Assembly (NCBI GenBank): GCA_040388605.1
Contig: JAZKBN010000051.1
Span: forward strand, 53,978 to 117,977
DNA: 64,000 bases
Direction of reading: 5' to 3'
Source of the DNA: JAZKBN01 sp040388605
Lineage (GTDB): Bacteria; Bacteroidota; Bacteroidia; Cytophagales; Flexibacteraceae
Shown here piece after piece: positions 18,141 through 25,561 of the stretch (positions are counted from its first letter, which is position 1; every line of letters starts with the position of its first letter). A program made the translations under genes and the position numbers. A model generated the notes under the pieces. It made no database searches. It saw only the letters and a list, made by a program, of their open reading frames with translations, and was not told the origin of the DNA.

Positions 18141-20630
18141 ATGGTTTTAAAAAACCCTGTATTTCACACCATCTTTGTATTATGTGTTTGCGCCTTGTCT
18201 TTCAGGGCAAAGGCGCAGGGAACCATGCATATTTTTTATGCACACGGTATAAATAACGAAAGCGCAGCTGCAAAGGCTGTAACAAGCAATGCAGGTGTTT
18301 CAGAGCTGCCCGCCTTAAAGCCTTTTTTCAATATTTCTGCATCTGCCTTCGCCCGGCCACCTATACAGGCCGAATACAGCAGCGCCCACGGTTTTGCAGA
18401 AGCGCTCGGTAGCCTTGAAACCAGGCCCGAAGATGTGATTGTAATTTATTACAAAGGCCGCGCGGTAAGAAGCACAGGCCCTGTTCCTAACCTCGTTTTT
18501 TACCCGGATACCAATTCCGACGGCATTTTAAGCCCCTCGGCCATGTTCGGCTGCGTGAAGACTAAAGCGTATAAAACCTGCATTTTGCTCCTTGATGCCT
18601 GCGAGGGCAATTACAGCCAATATATTTTGCCTGCCCAACAGGCTAACAGCATAGAAGCTAAAGCTGCCGCATACCTTGAAAAGGTATTAGGTAAAAAGAA
18701 AAGCAAGCCCGAAACAAGCATCGGCCCGGGAGCCTCGGCGCCTGCAGCCCCTGCTTTGCAGGCAGTTAGTCAGGATGTGCCTGCGATGAACCGGGAGAAT
18801 ATATCAGCCCTGCTTGGCAGCCGCAAAAACGTGGTACTGCTTTCTTCCGCACCCGGACAGGATTCTTATACCTGTGCAAGGGGCCCCGGTTTCAGCCATA
18901 CATTCGGTAAAATACTCCAAAGCAGAATTAAGTCAGGCGACACTTTAAGCTGGCCCGGTATAATACATGAGGTAAACGACAGCTTACCCAATGCAGCGCG
19001 CCCCGGCGATACCCTGCAAGCCGCCCAAACAGCTTATGCCCCCGAAGGCCGTGAATTAGGCAGGTACTTTGTGCCTGATTCAGCGCTCAAGCCGGGCCCC
19101 TCGGTTGTTTACGGAGACAGCACCAAACTGCCCCAGCCCGGCAAATACTATAAGCCCGGCTATTGGGATGTTTACGGCGAAGAACGCCAGGGCTTAATAA
19201 GAACCGTTTACAACCGTCGCTGGTATTTATGCAATGCCCTTGGGCAGGTATTATATACCCTGAACAATTACGCATACGTTTTCGATTTTTCGGAAGGCAT
19301 GGCAAGGGTGTACGACGGCAAATCTTACGGCTATATTAACACCTTAGGGAAAGAGGTAATAGCGCCCAGGTACTTTTCGGCAGGCAGCTTCTCGCAGGGT
19401 TTGGCGGCAGTGGGCAACCTCTATTTTGCCGGCTATGTGAATAAGGAAGGCAAAGAACATATACCCTTGGTTTACAGCAAGGTGCTCCGCTTTACCGACG
19501 GCCTTGGCCGCGTAAGCAAATACAACAAGTTCGGTTTTGTGAATCCTGATGGCAAAGAGGTTATACCCGTAGAGTACGACCATGCTTACCAGATTAACGA
19601 TGGATATGTGTGGCTTGAGAAAAAAGGCAAATTCGGGCTTGCCGACAGGAACGGGAATTTGCTCACCGCCATTGAATATGATTCGGCAGGCTATTTTGAA
19701 GACGGCCTTGCCATGATTGCCCAAAACGGCCTCATTGGCAAAGCCGATACCAAAGGTAATATTGTGGTGCCCATAAAATACCGCAAAATGGGCAGCTTCA
19801 GGAACGGGTTGGCCTGGTTCCAGAGAGATTCGCTTTTCGGGTACATCAACGTAAAAGGCGAAGAGCTTATACCCAATATTTACAATGCCGCATACAGCTT
19901 CAGGAACGGCCTTGCCCGGGTTAAGAAAGATAAAGCTTATATTGTAATAGATACCCTGGGCAACCCGGTTAAGCATATAGCCCTTGACCTGCTCGGCAAT
20001 AAATACACATACGGCCTCGCCATTGCCGGCAATAACGGCCTTTACGGCTATGTTGATACAATGGGTAATATAAAAGTGCCTATACAGTTCACTTATGAGG
20101 AACCTTACCAAAACGGCCTTGCGCTGGTATGTAAGGGTAATTCATGCGGCTATATCAACAGGCGCGGTTTCGATGTAATACCCATGCGATACCATAAAAG
20201 CTATGTCAGGCGCTTTTCCGAAGGCCTGGTGGTGCTTACCAACGGGCACTTCTGGGGCGTTTTCGATACCAACGGGGTGCAGGTGGTGCCCTTTAAATAC
20301 CGCGAAATATCGAATTTCAGCAACGGCACGGCAACGGTGCTTTCAGGCAGCTTTTTCGGCGGATACGGGGTTATAGATAAAACCGGGAAAGAAATTATAC
20401 CCTGTGAGTACAACGATGTTCAGCATGCTCCCCTGGGAACTTTCTGCGTAAAGGGCACCTGGAGCTGGTACATTATTAACCGCCGCAACGAACGCGTTAA
20501 AGTAGATAAAAACAAAACCCTGGGCTTTAAGCCCGATAAAAGGGCTTACCATGCCCGGGTCTGGGCCGGGGTGGCAATAGGTTTGGTGGCGGGGCTGGCA
20601 TCAGGGTTGGCGCAGCTGATTTCGCATTAG
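18141..20630 (+). CDS. Caspase-like domain fused to WG repeats, exported
   Basis: An 829-aa protein. The ATG at 18141 is chosen over a TTG at 18114 because it gives a clean signal peptide (MVLKNPVFHTIFVLCVCALS). Residues 30-300 look like a caspase-like (C14) fold. VIVIYYKGRA (99-108) stands where these enzymes have YSGHG, and ILLLDACEG has a cysteine at C154. The His position reads Arg (R107), so the peptidase is probably inactive or altered. Residues 340-790 hold about ten WG-type repeats (for example YGYINTLGKEVIAPRY, FGFVNPDGKEVIPVEY). A hydrophobic segment at the C-terminus (VAIGLVAGLASGLAQLI) may anchor it. It lies next to toxin-antitoxin remnants and a Septu-like pair. Confidence 0.8.
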   Translation: MVLKNPVFHTIFVLCVCALSFRAKAQGTMHIFYAHGINNESAAAKAVTSNAGVSELPALKPFFNISASAFARPPIQAEYSSAHGFAEALGSLETRPEDVIVIYYKGRAVRSTGPVPNLVFYPDTNSDGILSPSAMFGCVKTKAYKTCILLLDACEGNYSQYILPAQQANSIEAKAAAYLEKVLGKKKSKPETSIGPGASAPAAPALQAVSQDVPAMNRENISALLGSRKNVVLLSSAPGQDSYTCARGPGFSHTFGKILQSRIKSGDTLSWPGIIHEVNDSLPNAARPGDTLQAAQTAYAPEGRELGRYFVPDSALKPGPSVVYGDSTKLPQPGKYYKPGYWDVYGEERQGLIRTVYNRRWYLCNALGQVLYTLNNYAYVFDFSEGMARVYDGKSYGYINTLGKEVIAPRYFSAGSFSQGLAAVGNLYFAGYVNKEGKEHIPLVYSKVLRFTDGLGRVSKYNKFGFVNPDGKEVIPVEYDHAYQINDGYVWLEKKGKFGLADRNGNLLTAIEYDSAGYFEDGLAMIAQNGLIGKADTKGNIVVPIKYRKMGSFRNGLAWFQRDSLFGYINVKGEELIPNIYNAAYSFRNGLARVKKDKAYIVIDTLGNPVKHIALDLLGNKYTYGLAIAGNNGLYGYVDTMGNIKVPIQFTYEEPYQNGLALVCKGNSCGYINRRGFDVIPMRYHKSYVRRFSEGLVVLTNGHFWGVFDTNGVQVVPFKYREISNFSNGTATVLSGSFFGGYGVIDKTGKEIIPCEYNDVQHAPLGTFCVKGTWSWYIINRRNERVKVDKNKTLGFKPDKRAYHARVWAGVAIGLVAGLASGLAQLISH

Positions 20631-20637
20631 GGGGAAG
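20606..20637 (+). repeat. Direct repeat, left copy (3' end of WG gene)
   Basis: gttggcgcagctgatttcgc at 20606-20625 is repeated exactly at 21328-21347. The next 12 bases match in 9. The repeat spans the stop codon of the WG-repeat gene. Confidence 0.8.
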
Positions 20638-20728
20638 TGTAAACCGGTTGTCTGCATGCATGTATTCCTGAAATTGTTCTTGCTGAAAGCATAAGGAATA
20701 ATTATATTTACCTGCAATCTTTACACAC

Positions 20729-20992
20729 ATGGCAAATCCGGCGCTTAAGCAAATCGTAATCAGCCCTACTTTATTACAGGTAATGCAGTCGGTTCCAATT
20801 CAGGAACTTGATGCAAAGTTGCGCAGTATTTACCCCGATGTATTCGAGGAAAAAACTGAACTGCCGATTGAACCTAAAATCAGGAACTTTGAAGGTTTTT
20901 TGAACAGGCCTGTCTATAAAGCAAAAATGAGTTCTGAACAGGCTATTCGCGAGACACGTGAGGAATCAACTGATTGGCTGAACGATTTATGA
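20729..20992 (+). CDS. VapB-like antitoxin, copy 1
   Basis: An 87-aa acidic small protein. Its C-terminal part (MSSEQAIRETREESTDWLNDL, about residues 67-87, abridged at the first residue) looks like a toxin-binding tail. Its stop codon overlaps the ATG of a PIN-domain stump (ATGA at 20989-20992), the usual arrangement of vapBC operons. The N-terminal half (ISPTLLQVMQSVPIQELDAK) is shared with copy 2 at 21087. The assignment as antitoxin rests on this context; the family is not otherwise recognised. Confidence 0.7.
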   Translation: MANPALKQIVISPTLLQVMQSVPIQELDAKLRSIYPDVFEEKTELPIEPKIRNFEGFLNRPVYKAKMSSEQAIRETREESTDWLNDL

Positions 20993-21039
20993 TTCCTCAT
21001 TACGTTATTGACACCTCTGTTGTTTCAAAACAGGCTTGA
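20989..21039 (+). pseudogene. vapC (PIN toxin) stump, 16 codons
   Basis: ATG at 20989 opens MIPHYVIDTSVVSKQA and stops at TGA 21037-21039. YVIDTSVVSK is the start of a PIN-domain ribonuclease, with the first catalytic Asp. The remaining roughly 110 residues are absent, so the toxin is dead. It is too short for ordinary gene calling. Confidence 0.75.
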
Positions 21040-21086
21040 TAAATTCAGCTTCTGTAATTATCTTTACATAGTAACCATTTTGTACC

Positions 21087-21341
21087 ATGCCTAACGTTGC
21101 CACAAAAGATATTGATATAAGCCCTACAATTCGTATGGCTATACAATCAGTGCCTATGCAGGAGATTGATGACTTGCTGCGCAGTGCGTTCCCGGGCGTT
21201 TTTCAAAAAAAAACTAAAAAAGCCGGCAGGCCCCCTTTTCAGCAATTTTTGGATATGCCTGTTTTTGAACCCCGCATGAGCAGTGAACAGGCTCTTAGGG
21301 AAACACGTGAAGAATCTACCGATTGGTGTTGGCGCAGCTGA
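21087..21341 (+). CDS. VapB-like antitoxin, copy 2, with altered C-terminus
   Basis: An 84-aa paralogue of the antitoxin at 20729 (shared ISPTxxxxxQSVPxQEID, MSSEQALRETREESTDW). After TDW the sequence switches into a copy of the WG gene 3' end and terminates as CWRS. Copy 1 instead has LNDL followed by the toxin start. The natural end of the gene and any toxin partner have therefore been lost. It could still bind a VapC encoded elsewhere. Confidence 0.65.
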   Translation: MPNVATKDIDISPTIRMAIQSVPMQEIDDLLRSAFPGVFQKKTKKAGRPPFQQFLDMPVFEPRMSSEQALRETREESTDWCWRS

Positions 21342-21359
21342 TTTCGCTGTAGGAGGAAG
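21328..21359 (+). repeat. Direct repeat, right copy, inside antitoxin copy 2
   Basis: Twenty bases identical to 20606-20625, then 9 of 12 matching. This copy ends exactly where the HNH gene stop codon begins (21360). Confidence 0.8.
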
Positions 21360-22067
21360 CTATATTGGCATAGGGTTATAGCCGTTTTGCGGATCGAAGC
21401 AGGTATCGTTTGTGCCCTTAAAACCTTCAATCAACGCTTTGCGCACTTCGCTGTGGGCTTGGAAAACGGTGAACCAGACGGAGAAAGACCCTCGTTGCTT
21501 TGCAAAATTTACAAGGCCGTTTATGTTATAACTTTCTTTTCCTGATTCGTACTCTTTTAAATGATCATTGGCTATTTTCCAAGCCTTGCGCCTGTCCTTG
21601 TCCCTGCTGTCTCTTGCCTCCTTCGGTGTGTCTTCCAATTCAATAAAAATTTGATCAAGCCCGGTTACCTTAAGCAATTTTTCAGCCTTGGCTTTGGTTA
21701 TATCATCTGTTATTTCCGGGTTTACTATTATGGTGCCGTCAGCAAAATAGACAAACAGATAAGCTGTATTTGACTTGTGAGGCAAAAACATCAGCTCCTC
21801 CGATATTTCAGCATGCCATTTAAATCTGTTGCAGGTACTGCATGCGTAAAGTAAATTATCCCAAGCGTTACTTGGTGTATGTTTTTGAGTTACGGGAACA
21901 ACATGGTCAATCTGGATACCGGGATCGTAACGTTCGCAATAGCTGCAATACTTACCGAGGTTAGCGCTAAGTATATGGGCCGCATCGGCATGGTTGCTGA
22001 AAGTTTGCGGAATTTGGTGCCCCGGTAAATACTCGAATCCGACAGCCCATTTAGCTAAGGGTCTCAT
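21360..22067 (-). CDS. HNH endonuclease, PtuB-like (Septu-type pair)
   Basis: A 235-aa protein with an HNH nuclease core. It has C41-x-x-C44 (YCSYCE), D54-H55 (IQIDHVVPVT), N71 in WDNLLYAC and C76-x-x-C79 before NRFK. The paired CxxC motifs around DH-N are typical of the zinc-stabilised HNH proteins that accompany ATPases in the anti-phage system Septu. The start codon is only 2 bp after the true stop of the ATPase gene, so the two are co-transcribed. The C-terminal half is unassigned. Other HNH/ATPase pairs cannot be excluded without a search. Confidence 0.85.
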   Translation of the reverse strand: MRPLAKWAVGFEYLPGHQIPQTFSNHADAAHILSANLGKYCSYCERYDPGIQIDHVVPVTQKHTPSNAWDNLLYACSTCNRFKWHAEISEELMFLPHKSNTAYLFVYFADGTIIVNPEITDDITKAKAEKLLKVTGLDQIFIELEDTPKEARDSRDKDRRKAWKIANDHLKEYESGKESYNINGLVNFAKQRGSFSVWFTVFQAHSEVRKALIEGFKGTNDTCFDPQNGYNPMPI

Positions 22068-22069
22068 AA

Positions 22070-23435
22070 TTAAATGGCTTTAAATTCCCGTTCAGCTTTT
22101 AGCATACCAACAAACGCGGGATCATCACTGAATGCTTCTNNNNNNNNNNAAGGCAACCATGTCGGCATCCTTCCTGTTCCTGCCTTCGGCTAACAGTTGA
22201 AAATACTTTTTAGCCACCTCTGCTTTCCGGTTGAATTTTTCGCTTCGGGCAGGGTCGTCCATTAACATTACATACTTGGCAATATCCTCATACCCGTAAT
22301 TTTGATAATTGAGCTTATCGCCTTCGGGATCAAGATTAATCACCTGGTCTTCTTCAAGGCTCTGTACTATTATAGGCGAATGCGTAGTGGCAATAAACTG
22401 TATGTTCGGAAATGCCGCAATAAGGTCTGATACCACATGCCTCTGCCAGTTCGGGTGCAGCAGCATATCTATTTCATCAATAAGCACTACGCCGTTGCTG
22501 TCTGTTACGGCATTCAGGCCACGGTTGCCATTGAGTACCACGCAACGGTAGGCAATTTCTGCAACCATACCTATGAAACCCCTTACACCATCGCTGCAAA
22601 TACTCAGGAGTTTAGGTTTTTCGGGTTTTGGGTTTTCAGGTGTTCCAAAATCCAGGGTGATTTCAAATTCCTGGAATCGGCTGTTGTAAGTAATGTCTTT
22701 TAGGTATGGAGACATTGCCCTTTTAAGAGCTACATAAAAAGATTCCCTTGTTCCTGCAAATTCGTCGTCGCGTGCTATAGCAGCATCGTAATCATGCAGC
22801 CAATTGTAAACCGATTCAAAGTTTACAGTATCGGACAAAGCGTTGTAATAGCCTTTTTCTAATCTTGGCATGCGCAGCCAAGCCTTAGTTACTTTTGGTG
22901 CTTCAGCATAAACCCGATAGGCATTAAAACTGACAATAATCGGCATTAAGCCTTTGCCTGTTTTGTATTGATGATACAATGCCAAGCTATACCGCCCTAT
23001 ATCTGAAGTCTCAAAAACTCTATCTACGGTTCTGCCTGACGTTTTAAATCGCCTCTTCCAAAAAAGAGTTTCGACATCCGGTTTTTTTTGTAAAAACCGC
23101 CATGCCGAAACGTAATATTCTGCCAAATCTGTTTTTGGAATTTCTACATAAGCATCCGTAGCAGTATCAGCAGGTTCGTTCTGCCAAGATTTGGTGTTTT
23201 CAGACCATTCCATAAACTGCTCATCCGGCTTAAACAACCGCCTGAATACCGGCTTGGCCGGTAATGTAGGTATCGATTGCAGTAGCCCACCTAACGCCAC
23301 CTGCGCCGCCTTCAACACGGAAGATTTACCCAACCCGTTATTACCAATCACAACCGTAAAATTGGGATCGGGAAACTCGAAAGTCCTATCCTTAAAGTTC
23401 TTAAACAGCGTAAGATGTAATTTTGTAATTCTCAT
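22070..23435 (-). CDS. AAA ATPase, PtuA-like (Septu-type pair), interrupted by assembly gap
   Basis: An SMC/OLD-type ATPase. The Walker A motif is GNNGLGKS (31-38), the signature-like stretch is LSICSDGVRG (277-286), Walker B is VVLIDEID (316-323) and the switch His is in ATTHSP (349-354). No TOPRIM domain follows. The 10-N gap at 22140-22149 breaks the frame. Reading through the Ns gives a false stop at 22125, but the next frame continues as EAFSDDPAFVGMLKAEREFK-AI and stops at 22070-22072, 2 bp before the HNH gene. Excluding the Ns, 1356 bases remain, which divides by 3, so the true gap should be a multiple of 3. About 451 residues are visible. Confidence 0.88.
22140..22149. other. Assembly gap (10 N)
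   Basis: Ten undetermined bases inside the 3' end of the ATPase gene. The length is probably a placeholder. Confidence 0.99.
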
Positions 23436-23484
23436 AGTCAGGCCAAAAATACCATTTTTCAGCTATGTATTAAGAACACTTACC

Positions 23485-24345
23485 TCAGGCCTCCGAAAAA
23501 ACGCTCCCCGAAACCGCATGATGCTCTTCATGCCTGGCGCCGTCGCCATCGGGGTTGTCGAAGAGGTAATGGGTAATTTTTGAGCGTACCTCGCTGATGC
23601 TCAGGTTCACTTCTATTTTGCCGTTATAAGCTACAGCCAATTGCCCGGTTTCTTCCGATATAACCAGCACTACGCTGTCGGTAACTTCGCACAGACCCAG
23701 CGCGGCACGGTGGCGAAGGCCGAAATGGGCCGGCAGGTCTGCTTCATCGGTAACGGGCAGAATGCAGCGCGCTGCTTTAATGCGGTTGTTGCTGATAATG
23801 GCGGCACCATCATGCATGGGGCTGTACTTATTAAAAATACTCAGGATTAGGCGCTTGCTGATAAGGGCATCAATCAGGTCGCCGCTTTCGGCATAAAATT
23901 TCAGCTCGGTGCTCTTGCTGAAAACTATGAGTCCGCCGGTATGGCTTCCGCTCATGGCTTTGGCGGCCTCGAGCACAGGCTGCAGGTTGAGCTCTGTACC
24001 TGATATAGGTTTCCCGAAAAAACGGCTCAGCAGGCTGCCGCTGCCGAACAAACTGCTTTTACCCAGCATGAGTAAAAACTTGCGTATTTCCTGCTGGAAA
24101 AGTATGAGGGCTGCTATTACGCCCACGCCGATGAACTGACCCAAAATGGCTGTAAGCAGCTCCATACGGGCAGCTTTAACCACCAGGTAAACCAAATAGA
24201 TTAAAATAATGCCAATAAATACCCGGCCCGCCACGCTGCCGCGTATGAGCTTGTATAGCTGAAATATCAGGAAGGCAACCAGGAGCACATCGATAATATC
24301 GACCCATGTAACCTCGAGGAAGCCTATGTAGAACAGGAAGGGCAA
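23485..24345 (-). CDS. cdaA: Diadenylate cyclase (c-di-AMP synthase), CdaA type
   Basis: A membrane enzyme making cyclic di-AMP from two ATP. In 286 aa there are three N-terminal membrane segments (about 15-35, 40-58, 68-84), then the DAC domain with the catalytic D179-G-A181 in PMHDGAAII and R211-H-R213. The start read here is a TTG at 24345. No ATG occurs before residue 61, so TTG is needed to keep the first membrane helix. It lies 101 bp after folP on the same strand, a common arrangement in Bacteroidota. The last 40 or so residues are a family-specific tail. Confidence 0.96.
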   Translation of the reverse strand: MPFLFYIGFLEVTWVDIIDVLLVAFLIFQLYKLIRGSVAGRVFIGIILIYLVYLVVKAARMELLTAILGQFIGVGVIAALILFQQEIRKFLLMLGKSSLFGSGSLLSRFFGKPISGTELNLQPVLEAAKAMSGSHTGGLIVFSKSTELKFYAESGDLIDALISKRLILSIFNKYSPMHDGAAIISNNRIKAARCILPVTDEADLPAHFGLRHRAALGLCEVTDSVVLVISEETGQLAVAYNGKIEVNLSISEVRSKITHYLFDNPDGDGARHEEHHAVSGSVFSEA

Positions 24346-24446
24346 TGTATTTCTTGTTTGTGTATTTTCGGTAAAAGCCTGTTTTGCGGCATTAAATGCT
24401 GCAATTTATAAGACGAACCCGCATCCGACAAATGTGGCGGCTCAAG

Positions 24447-25298
24447 TTAATGTATTTTATGCAATTCCGCCAGAAGTTTTATTGCTTCTGAGGCTGCCTT
24501 TACATCATGCACGCGTAAAATGCCTGCGCCCTGTTGCAGGGCCACGGTATTCAGCACGGTGGTTCCGTTCAGGGCTTCGGCGGGGCTTGTGCCCAGTGTT
24601 TTCCATACCATGCCCTTGCGAGAAATGCCTGCCAAAACCGGTTTCCCGAAAATGCCTAATGCGCTTAAGTTCCTGAGCAGGTAAAAATTCTGCTCCCTGT
24701 TTTTAGCGAACCCGAAACCGGGGTCTATAATTACATCATATACCCCCAATGCGGCAAGGGCGCTGAGCTTTTGATTAAACCATGCAATAATATCGGGCAG
24801 CAGGTTTTGGTATTGGGTTAAGGTATGCATGTTGCGCGGGTTGCCCCGGCTGTGCATAAGTATATACGGCAATTTCAGCTTCGCTATGGTTTCGAACATA
24901 AGCGGGTCTGCGCCGCCGCTTACATCGTTTATTATATCTGCCCCGGCACGGGCAGCGGCAAGGGCTACATCAGATCTGAAGGTGTCGGCTGAAATGAGGA
25001 TGCCGGGTTGGGCTTTGCGCAGGATTTCAATGGCGGGAATGAGCCTGTCGAGCTCTTCCTGTTCGCTTATTTCAGGAGCGCCGGGGCGGGTGCTGTAGCC
25101 GCCCATGTCAAGAATTGCTGCGCCCTGCCCAATCATTTCAGCGGAAATTTGTAACAAATTCGTATTGTTTGTTACACGGCTTTCAGAATGAAAAGAGTCG
25201 GGTGTAAGGTTAATAATGCCCATTACAAGCGGTTCTGTAAAGGTGCTTAGCGCTCCTTTAATGTTAATCGCCGGCGGGGTATTGAATAGTGAAAACAT
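24447..25298 (-). CDS. folP: Dihydropteroate synthase
   Basis: Joins p-aminobenzoate to 6-hydroxymethyl-dihydropterin diphosphate in folate synthesis, in the cytoplasm. The 283-aa TIM barrel shows all the family motifs in order: MGIINLTPDSF, DMGGYSTRPGA, GADIINDVSGG, YILMHSRGNP, IIDPGFGFAKN and the substrate-binding AGISRKGM. DMGG replaces the usual DIGG, a mild change. The start at 25298 gives the normal short N-terminus. It is probably transcribed together with cdaA. Confidence 0.97.
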   Translation of the reverse strand: MFSLFNTPPAINIKGALSTFTEPLVMGIINLTPDSFHSESRVTNNTNLLQISAEMIGQGAAILDMGGYSTRPGAPEISEQEELDRLIPAIEILRKAQPGILISADTFRSDVALAAARAGADIINDVSGGADPLMFETIAKLKLPYILMHSRGNPRNMHTLTQYQNLLPDIIAWFNQKLSALAALGVYDVIIDPGFGFAKNREQNFYLLRNLSALGIFGKPVLAGISRKGMVWKTLGTSPAEALNGTTVLNTVALQQGAGILRVHDVKAASEAIKLLAELHKIH

Positions 25299-25561
25299 GC
25301 TTTTACTGTAGTCTACTGCCTGAACGCCTGCAAAACGCCGTTTGTTTGCATTTATTGGTGATTCTGATATAAATGTAATTTAATATTCGACACAGCATGT
25401 TTTATACAACTTGGTTTTAATCAAATGGCAAGAATTGTTCACCTGTATTGAAATTTTCGCTGTTTCCTTACCTATAAATACAACATTGTAATAAAGGCAT
25501 AGTGATTGAATGAACCATTTATGTGTAGATTGCTTTCCCGTTCCGGACCTGCCTGCTTCTG

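Noticed and set aside
19344..20111. Antisense open frame of 255 codons under the WG repeats
   Set aside because: It mirrors the repeat pattern of the sense gene and lacks a plausible protein.
21360..23435. Retron or Gabija system
   Set aside because: No reverse transcriptase, msr-msd region, UvrD-like helicase or TOPRIM domain is present.
23485..24345. DisA-type diadenylate cyclase
   Set aside because: Three N-terminal membrane helices and no DNA-binding region point to CdaA.
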